Origin: Phalacrocorax aristotelis
Lineage: Eukaryota > Chordata > Aves > Suliformes > Phalacrocoracidae
Assembly (NCBI RefSeq): GCF_949628215.1
Contig: NC_134297.1
Span: 5,084,001 to 5,148,000, forward strand
Reading direction: 5' to 3'
Length of the DNA: 64,000 nt
Made by a program: the position numbers and the translations under genes
Shown: in pieces, positions 55,961-64,000 of the stretch
Layout: each line of letters begins with the position of its first letter
Numbering within the stretch: position 1 is the stretch's first letter
Notes under the pieces: model-generated
The model's database searches: none
What the model saw: only the letters and a program-made list of their open reading frames with translations
Told to the model about the DNA's origin: nothing

Positions 55961-58900
55961 CTCTTCTGTGCTGTTTCTGCTGCTAGGGCAGCTTTCTATG
56001 GATGCACGCATGCTGCAGTGCCTCTCGCTCCTAGCTTAAGACAGCATCTCTTTTTTTGTCTGCTGTAGTCTAGACAAGTTGTTGATTCCCTGGTGTCACA
56101 GACCATGACCCCACTCCTACACCAGTCCCATCATTTTTCCCTAGTTCATTGCTCAGGCATATGCTCGTCTATTTTGAATCATTTGTGTGTGTGAGGCTGA
56201 GTCGCTCCTAATCTTGTCTCCCTCCCGGGGCGTCAGTCACACTGGCATTTGCCTTTTCCCTGTCTGCCTCCCTCTGTTTATGGACTATGGGTATTTTTAA
56301 CTCCACCCTCTAATTAGAGGTAGTTTTCTCTGGATATTTTGCGCACAAGGGCTCTCACTCCTGTGGTCAGCAGGGCAGGCAGTAAGCACTGGCGACTGAC
56401 TGTGCATAAAAACCTTCCTGCTAAATAAATACGCTGCCCTTCACCTCCCAGCAGCGCGTTTCCAGGGAGAGCGGGATGGGGGCGAAGGCTTGCATTCCTC
56501 GGGGGTCTGTCCGCAGCAGCGCGGTGGGATAGCAGCTATCTAGAGGAGCCAGCCGACCCCCCCGAGAGATGGGCACAGCTGCCTCCTCGTCCTGCAGCCC
56601 ACTGCCGATGGCTGCTCACAGCCCCCTGCAGCTGTCCCCAGGCTGTACAGTTACACAGCCTGCAGCGGTCTGTGTCCCTGGGGATCCCCGAGTCGAGCTC
56701 ACTTACCCTGTGCTGGTCCAGGGATGGAGAAGAGAGCGATAGCAATTAAAATGGCCTCGAACCAGGTTTCCCAACTAGGCACCTGGTCTCCCTGGCTTCC
56801 CAGCACTGCGCTGCCCAAGCGTCGCTGCCTACCGGGCTCTTGGCATCCTCCTAAGCCGCAGCCGGTCAGGATGCCGTGATCCCACCAGCAGCCCCAGCGC
56901 AGCACAGAGGCGCGAGGGAGCCGTCGCATGTTGTTGGGACATGCGGTCCTTTTCTCTCCTTGACAAACAGCATCTGGCTGACCCATTAGGCAGCGAACAC
57001 CCCTCGGGCCGCCCGCACCGTGCTGCAGATTTCCTTTAGCTCTGTTCACAGCCAAGTCCTCTCTCTCCTGCCTCATCCCCCAGCAAACTGGAGCTGCAGA
57101 TTACAAGGCCAGCTGGTGATTATCACGTTACACTGCGCTCTTCCCTTGCCAAGGCGAGCCGGGGAGATGGCACCAATTCGCAGAGCAGCAGGTTGGGCGC
57201 GCAGGCTGGTGACCCAGCTCAGGTCTTAACGCTACCGGACGCATCGCTGGCAATAGCAAGCGCCGCTTCCCCCAGGCCAGGGCTGTGCTGAGATCGATAC
57301 TACTCCCTTTTCCTCTGCCTGGGGTGTGGAGGCAAGGTTTGGCTGTCGGGGAGAGGGGATGCTTCCCCTCTCTCCTGCTCCCACCTAGATGCTGGCTCAC
57401 AGGCATGCTAATAACTGCTAGAGCTGATGATGTATTGAATTTATCCCTGTTCTTGAAAGAAGCCAAGGGACAAAGAGGGAAAGACATTTGCTTAAGGAGA
57501 GTGTGGATGTCCTGCAATGCTTGGGGCTCCCGCAGTCCTGATCTTACGCTCGGGCTGCCGATACCCTAGGGCTGAAAGAGCCGGTCTGGTTCCTCAGCAC
57601 CATGGCAAGAGGGCAGTCAGGTCTTCAAATCCACACTGTGCAGGTAAGAACAGCCTGCTTTTGCAGTGCCTCTCACTGCCTCCCAGCAGACCTATCCCCC
57701 TGTAATCACCTTTGCTCATTCTCTTCCTGAGTCGCTGTTTATTCTGGCTCCGAGGGCTCGTGCTGCTCTGGTGGAGCAGTCTTGACTACAAGCTGATTTT
57801 TTGAAACTCTCCAAGATTGTTTTCACATGCTTGACTAGCAGTCGACGAGTCAGCCAAGGGTCTCCCACCACCCAAGCAGCACCTTGCTCACCGAAACAAC
57901 GCATGCCCTGGGGCGAGCAGTTAGCCATGCAAACACCCCCCCCACGCACCCACACGCCTCTTGCACTGCTTTATTGTTTAATAAGTGCCTCGGGTTTCGC
58001 CATCCTGGCTCTCCTCTGCTTGTCTCCAGCAGACAGTGCTAGGCTCCCCAGCTAAAGCTGGCTTTAATAGCTCTTGATGACTCCCATGGAAATCATTGCT
58101 GCGTTGGGCTCTGGATTGGCAACTGTGCTCAAGTGCAGTAGCTTGCTTGGAGAGGAGTCAGGAATTCGATTCTTGATCCCTCCGGTACCTGTCAGTGCTA
58201 TTTCTTTATCCCCATCTACCTGATGAGTTAACCAGGGGATGGGCATCTCCTGCCTGGAGAGCTGAAGCAGAGAGGAGGGCTTGTCTGATGCTGTGAGCTG
58301 CCCAGGCTCCCTCGGCGGCTAGTAGGCACAGGGGCTTCTCGGTCTGAGGCCTGGCTGCGTTAGGGCTTTGTGTTTCTGGAGGCCTGTGAGGACAGGGGGA
58401 CTTGCTTCGTGTAGCTGAGTGCCATCCTTCGTACCCTCGTCCCTGCTGGCCATGAGCAGCTGGGTACAAAGCGCTCTCCTCCTGCTTTTCAGTGAAGTGC
58501 AGTGCTTGGTTCAGAGAAGCAGGGCCTTAATCTCCGCCAGTTGAGTTGTGCTTGCAAAGACGATTAGACATATGCCAGCTAATTCATAGTAAACAGGATG
58601 GAGGGAGAATTTGCCACTTATAAATGGCAGATAAGCAAGCCCATCATTCCTGTCACTCTCGGGTAATACATGCTGACATAAACCCAGTTTAGCTGCGAGT
58701 TTATAATTTCTAACCCAGGTCCATGCCTCTGTTCCCCATCCTCCTTGCATCTTTCTTCCCCTTTCCCTGCTCTGCCTTTCTCTCCCTTGCTCCCGGTACG
58801 GGCATCTCTGGCCTTTTGGGGCAGACAAATTCCCCAGCACCCCCTACCCCTCTCCCAATACATTAGTGTTAGTTTGCCTTCCAAGGAATGTTTTTGCTTC

Positions 58901-61329
58901 TCCTGAAGGTGTCCCAGATTAAAGTCACAGGGAAATCTTTTCATTCCAGGGTTTTGGATAGACAACTTCCCAACCCTGCTGTAGCTCTCATTACCTCTGT
59001 TGGCCTGTCTTCCCCCCTTGGTGCTGCTGCTCCCTGTGATGAAGCATGGTCCGGGTCCCTTCCAGGCGTGCTTGGCGCCCTGTCGCCGATGTGTCAGCGA
59101 TGCGTCAGCTCCCAGCCGGGCCCCAGGAGTAGGGTTGGGGTGCTCAGAGAGCAGCCCACAAGTGGGGGCACCCCGCAGGTGCTGGGCTGCCGGCCCAGGC
59201 TCTGGCCGGCTGTGCTCAGCGCTGGAACCTGCCCAGCCTGGAGTTTGTGTGATATTTTTACCTAAACAGACACTCCCGTGGGTTTCTTGCTAACAGCACC
59301 ACGGGGAGATTTAGCCTGGAACTGCCCCGTTGTTTGGAGAGCCACGAAGCCAACCTAAACACCGTGCTCTTCTGCAGGGCGGTCAGAGCCTTCAGGGAGG
59401 TGGAGGGGAAGATACACATCCATGCGTGAGAGCAATGGCCACGAAGCTTGGCCTGGCTTCCAAGAGCCTTTGGGGATATAAAGTTGAATGACAGGGCTGG
59501 AGACGGGTGCTCAGCTCCGGAGGCTCTTATCTTCCCCCACCAAAGGACCCCGGGGTCCCTCCCGAGTGCTGCGAGCCCTGCCGGGGTGCAAAGCCTGCTC
59601 CTGGTACGCCTGTGTGGGTGCTGCGGGATGGCAACCCAGGCCAGGCCAGCTACATTTTTCCTGGAAATCCTGTTGGCTTTCCTTCACCGTGATGATACGA
59701 GTGCCCAGCTGTCCTTGCTTGACTGATCCACCCACACAGAATATGTGGCTTTTTCTTGTTGTATGATGAGATGCCTAAGAAACCTTGCCCTGCTCCCTCG
59801 TCGGGTGTCCTGCCGGACCCTCGTCCCTCGGATCAGATCAGCTGGGCAGAGGAGGTCAGAGACAGCAATCCCACGAACCAAAAGCTGGGGCAGGGCATGT
59901 ATCCATGGGGCCACACCACCCGTGGGGCAGGGTGAGTTGTGGGGTGACGGGAGGTGCTTGCAGGTAGTTTGGGGCGAGAGAAGAGGTCCAAGGCTCCTTG
60001 CTAGCGAGCTGAGCGAAAGGAGAGCATCCTTCCCCGGCCAAAAACCCCTCTCTGGAAACCGGAGCTGCGGGTGCGAAGCCGTGAAGCATCTCCAGGACGA
60101 ATTTCTCCAGCCCAGGGGTTCCCCCTTGTGGCAAGACGCTCCTGGCTCGGCTGCCCTGCTCGCATCCGGGCGCAGAGCCGCTCCCCAAGCCCCACCGAGC
60201 AGGGTGGGGGTCCCGGGGGAGCCCGGCCGGGGGCTCGGGGTGGGCTGAGCCCCCCCCACGCCCCCTGGGCGCTGGGAGGGTCGGCAGCAGCTGCAGGTCG
60301 GTGCTTTGCAGCCTTCCTACGTGGCGCCGGCTACAGAGCATCACCCCTGGGTGCTGGGGCGGGGGTCCTGGGCGCCTGCAGCACAAATGCAGCAGGTATG
60401 GGTGCGCAGGCTGCAGAGCGGCAGCTGGCTCTGGGTTTGTTATCCAGGCGGCCGCAGGGGTGTCTGGCAGGGCTCAGCATCTCCCCCAGCTTGCCTCCTG
60501 CCTCGCAGCCGGTGATGAACCAGCTTCGGATGCCCGGCACGGGGTACCTCTGCGCCCCATCCCTGCGGGCAGGCTCCGTCTGAAGGCCCCGCACCCCTCC
60601 ATCTTTGCGTCTGTGCAAGGATGCCGTGGCGCAGACCTGCCCTGCAGCACGGCTGGGCTGTGGAGAGCCAGTTTGTGGTAGGTAACCCCGACATTCGCAG
60701 CTGGGATGGGGGGGTTGTGTAGCACAGCCAGGGCCTGAGAGCAGGACAGCCCTGAAGACCCTGGCATCTCCGTACCCACCTCTGGGCGGATGAGTTGGGG
60801 GATGCACTGGGCTTCCCTATTACGTAGGAAACCAGATGATTTGCAGCTGCCTAATGATGTTTGTGGCTGCCGCAGCAGCCAGGCACGAAGAGGAGGCCTC
60901 TGCGCAGCCTCTCTGAGCCCCATTCCCGCTTGGCTGGCAGAGGGAGAGGCTGGAGCAGAGGGGAACTTGTTCCTTGCGAGCTGTGATGAGTCAGCACCTC
61001 GCTGCAATGCTGAGCAGGGCTCCGCATGGCGCGGAGGCGAGTGGCACCCGGGCGGCATCAATGTTTATTAATGACTGTATTGGGGGTGCTGTTTAGTCAC
61101 TGCTCCCACGGAGCCTCAGAGGCAGCCTCCCCTCCTGCCGTGGGGTGGGAGGCTCCTCCGCTGTCCTCAGGAGACGGCTGAGGCACCCAGGCACCCGCAC
61201 CGCTCAGCACGCTTACAACCAGGTCCCGCGAGAGGCCTCGGCGATGCCACCTCCGCGTCCCCCCCGATGCTGCCACCGCTTCGCTCGCCACCTCCCCTCC
61301 CAGCAGAGCAGCAGGGCGACTCCTGCTCG

Positions 61330-61395
61330 GGAGAGTGGGGGAAACTGAGGCACGGCGTGTGGTGAGGGGTGACAGCAGGACACGGCCCAGCTGAT
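61330..61395 (-). repeat. Possible MIR-like relic
   Basis: GGGGGAAACTGAGGCACGG followed by GGTGACAGCAGGACACGGCC resembles the reverse complement of the MIR 3' half. Confidence 0.35.
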
Positions 61396-62339
61396 CTCCT
61401 AATGGCCTGCGATGCAGCGGGCTGCGCTTGCTGCCTGCATCTGGTGCATCCCCCCCGATGCACCAGATTTATGAGTACGAGAGTGCTGCAGATGTAACTA
61501 GGAAGAACGTGAGCAAAGTGATTAAGGGATGGGAGCGAGCGGGCCGTGGGGCCACCAGCCAGCGGGCACAGCCCTCCCCAGTGAGGAACTCGTTTAAGGG
61601 CCAGATGCTGTTGTTAAACTCTCCGACGGGCATTTTCCCGCTCCGCCATCTGCAGTGCCATGAAACTTGCATGAGATTTGAGATGAGAAGTCTATTTCTT
61701 TGAATGAAGTTTTAATAAGATCAAATCGGAAAAAGAAAATAGTAACTCATCTCCCTCCCCGCCTGCCCCCACCCTGATTCCTATCGGATTTTGTCTTTTG
61801 GAGGCAAAAATCTTTGCAAACTGGCCAGCCCACTGCCCCCCAGACACTTACACCCACAACCACCACCACCCAAGTGCCTGGGACCCCACGTCAGCCCAGA
61901 AACATGTCTGGTCCAGCAGCAGGGTCCTGGAGGGATGCAACAGGGAGCCCCATGTAGGTGGGAAGGGCTGAGCTTTGGCCAAGGAGGAGCCTGAAAGCCC
62001 GAGGGGAGATGCGTGGCCTGGTTTGTTCTCTGATAACTACAAAGCCCAGCTGGCATCTCCTAATTGCCTGGGTAATGGCTGTGCAGCACATGGCTGCGCC
62101 CCACGTGCTGGCAGCGAGCAGCAGCGTGGCGTCATTTCGCTCTCGATGCACAGCCTGGCTGAACGCCGGGCCGGGGCGCAACGCCCTCGCGGGGGGCTGC
62201 GAGCTGGAGCCAGGAGCCGCCGGAGCCAGCCCTTCGCCACCTCTGCAACGGTCAGGTCCCAGGGTCTGCAGGTGGGTCAGGCTCGGCAGGTCCTGGTGCC
62301 GCGCTGGGGCCGGGTCGCAGAGCAACGGTGATGTCTGAC

Positions 62340-62400
62340 AGCAAGGGGAAACTGAGGCACGCCCTGGCGCATGTGCTGGGCATGCATAGGGAAGAAGAGC
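62340..62400 (-). repeat. Possible MIR-like relic
   Basis: AAGGGGAAACTGAGGCACGC matches the MIR core (reverse orientation). The similarity after that is slight. Confidence 0.3.
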
Positions 62401-63629
62401 AGTTGCACCCCAGCATGGCTTGTCTGTAGGCGCCAGCCGGAGGAGTAGGACCCTCAGGCAACTGTGCCCAGGTCTGGTGTTAGCTATGAGTCAGTCTCAG
62501 TGTCAGGTCAGCCATGTAGGGTGAGCATCCACGGTGTTTCACAGCAGCCCCTGGCCACAAAGGCACCTTTTCCCGGCAGGTCCTCTTGCCCATATCTGCC
62601 AGGAGCCAGCTTCTCCCTCCGGCGTGCAGGCCCTGACGTGCCGCTGCCTGTCTGCTGCCTCAGCACATTAATAAACCATCTCTCACCAGCCTTCCTCACC
62701 GCTGCCAACTTCTGTTTCAATGCCAGAGCGCTAGCACTGCCCCAGCTGGGAAGGGAGCGGAGAGGTACCTCCAGCATCACCTCTTCCATGAGCTGATAGT
62801 GCCGAGGTGAGAAGCTGCCTGGAGCTCCAGGAGTCTGTCAGCAGGAGCAGCAGCCCCGAGAAAGCAGGCACAGATTCAATTCACTCGGCAGCGTGGGCTG
62901 GATCCTGCTGCTGGATCCTCCAGCGTGGATCCTGAGCACCTGCAGTGTCCGTGGAGGTGGTGTTGCAGGGGCTGCACTGCACCCAGCCCGGCTATTTTGG
63001 GCAGGCGCCAGCACCCCGCATCTCATCCCCCTTGGCTCCACGCACCCAGGCTGCTCGGTGGCACCTTCGCTAACCGGTGGGTGGCTGGGGACGGGCGCAG
63101 TCCCGAGGAGAGGGCTGGGGGTGCGATGCAGAGGGCTGAAACGCTGGGAGAGATTGGGGGTGTCCCCGAGACCCTGTTCTCGGGCTCGGCGGAGCAGCCC
63201 AGGGGCAGAGCAGGGCGAACGGCCGGCCGGGGGCGTGTACCCGTGTCAGAGCACTGTGGGCACAGCTGGCCTGCCTTTCCTTGCCCACCAGGGTGGCCCT
63301 GGTGGGTTCCCCTTCTCCATATGGCTGTGGATGTCTGTGGATGCGTTTTAAACCCTTGGATGGGTAATAAATAGAAGCAGGCCCGCTGCCTTTTGTTTTG
63401 ATTGATTCCATTTGTTCTGCATAAGCAGCTTCTTCCCTTTGCCAAGGCTCGGCTCCCGGGGAAGGAAGATGCTGTGAGCCAGAGGGGCCCGGCTGTGCCG
63501 CGCTGGGGAGGGTCCCCGGTGCTCCCAGCACTGCCGGGGGTGAGGTGGCCCAAAGCTGAACTCTGGCATGGGGGAAGCTGAGGCACCCGACAGTGCCAGA
63601 TCTGCCTCTGCAGCGGGTGGATGCTCTTG

Positions 63630-63735
63630 GACAAGAAGGGAAACTGAGGCTGGGAAGCGTGATGTGCCGTGCCTGGGGACACACGGCGAGGCAGAGGCGG
63701 CTCTCAGCTGCAGAAGCTGCTGCCTTCTGGTGCTG
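63630..63735 (-). repeat. MIR-like relic
   Basis: GGGAAACTGAGGCTGGGAAG, then GGGGACACACGGCGAGGCAG and AGGCGGCTCTCAGCTGC, follows the reverse MIR order (GGAAACTGAGGCACAGAGAGG ... GGTCACACAGCTAGTAAGTGGCAGAG). This is the best MIR match in the window. Confidence 0.5.
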
Positions 63736-63899
63736 GGTGCGGGGTGAAGCCACCAACGGGCTGGGCCAGCAAGGGGTGATCCAGAAACATCAGCCACCCC
63801 GCGGGTGACTGGCGCTGCTCTGCTACGGGCACGCAGGGGAAAATGACTTTATAAATGAACTTGGCATGAAGGTGAACATGGGAGCCAGGACTCTTGGCG

Positions 63900-63975
63900 T
63901 CCCTCCCTGGCTCTGTCGCAAACAGCAGCTTCAGGCAAGTCTGGTGTCTCCCTGCCTCAGTTTCCCCAGGCAGGA
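63900..63975 (+). repeat. MIR-like relic
   Basis: TCCCTGGCTCTGTCGCAAAC, CTTCAGGCAAGTCTGGTGTC and CTGCCTCAGTTTCCCCAGG follow the forward MIR order (CCGGCTCTGCCAC ... GGGCAAGTCACTTAACCTC ... GAGCCTCAGTTTCC). Confidence 0.5.
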
Positions 63976-64000
63976 GGGGCTGTTTACCTGTTGGGAGCTG

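Larger units (their letters stand above)
52761..64000. other. Region upstream of JAM3, no gene recognised
   Basis: I read both strands and found no exon of a known protein. By synteny IGSF9B should follow on the + strand, but I could not find its signal-peptide exon. The many open frames of 90-230 residues here are expected from the high GC content and lack homology and splice support. Contents are the hairpin pair, MIR-like relics, AT-rich islands (53258-53520, 58550-58700, 61680-61745) and an exon-like segment on the minus strand ending at 56707. Confidence 0.7.

Noticed and set aside
59684..60583. Overlapping open frames of 167-191 codons at a local GC peak
   Set aside because: Considered as a possible first exon of the next gene, but both strands are equally open, and no signal-peptide exon with a good donor resembling IGSF9B was found.
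62893..63756. Several overlapping open frames of 149-228 codons on both strands
   Set aside because: Mutually overlapping frames in GC-rich DNA that contains SINE-like relics; no domain or exon structure seen.
1..64000. Search for young CR1 LINEs, endogenous retroviral genes, tRNA or rRNA genes
   Set aside because: I saw no CR1 3' octamer tails, no reverse transcriptase or gag/pol motifs, no LTR pair and no tRNA-like fold. A profile search could still find diverged copies.

Overview
This is a vertebrate nuclear genomic window, most likely from a bird. It has intron-bearing genes with GT-AG splicing, poly(A) signals and CpG-rich promoter DNA, and no bacterial features. The bird assignment is an inference. 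It rests on the compact NCAPD3 introns (many of 90-140 bp), sparse and only ancient-looking repeats, a GC-rich microchromosome-like right half, and protein sequences clearly diverged from human but easy to align from memory. The gene order NCAPD3-JAM3 matches human 11q25 and, as I recall, chicken chromosome 24.

Layout. Positions 1-18,560 (+ strand) hold the 3' two thirds of NCAPD3, which encodes the HEAT-repeat D3 subunit of condensin II. I place 23 coding exons (61-17,960). Their summed length is 2,925 nt, an exact reading frame of 974 codons plus stop, and every junction keeps phase. One intron (17,594-17,695) uses a GC donor. The 5' third of the gene lies left of the window. Positions about 19,170-52,600 (- strand) hold all of JAM3 (junctional adhesion molecule C). 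Nine coding exons give a 305-residue protein: signal peptide, two Ig domains, one membrane helix and a PDZ-binding C-terminus. Intron 1 is 24.8 kb. The two genes converge tail to tail with their poly(A) signals roughly 0.6-1 kb apart. JAM3 exon 1 sits in a CpG island (about 52,240-52,760), and a dimeric 75-bp minisatellite (51,535-52,320) begins only about 40 bp inside intron 1.

Positions 52,760-64,000 lie upstream of JAM3. I recognise no protein-coding gene there. By synteny the next gene should be IGSF9B on the + strand, but I could not find its first coding exon. The stretch holds GC-rich DNA, MIR/CORE-SINE-like relics clustered at 61.3-64 kb, a pair of short hairpins, a few AT-rich islands that could be regulatory, and one exon-like segment on the - strand at about 56.7-57.0 kb.

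NCAPD3 (mitotic chromosome compaction) and JAM3 (cell-cell adhesion) have no known functional link; they are neighbours by conserved synteny. I found no novel system. The points most worth a second look are the minisatellite beside the JAM3 first exon, the GC-AG intron, a tandem array of acceptor-like sequences in an NCAPD3 intron, and the convergent 3' ends. Exon boundaries and family assignments were made by eye and from memory of the human proteins; no alignment was run.
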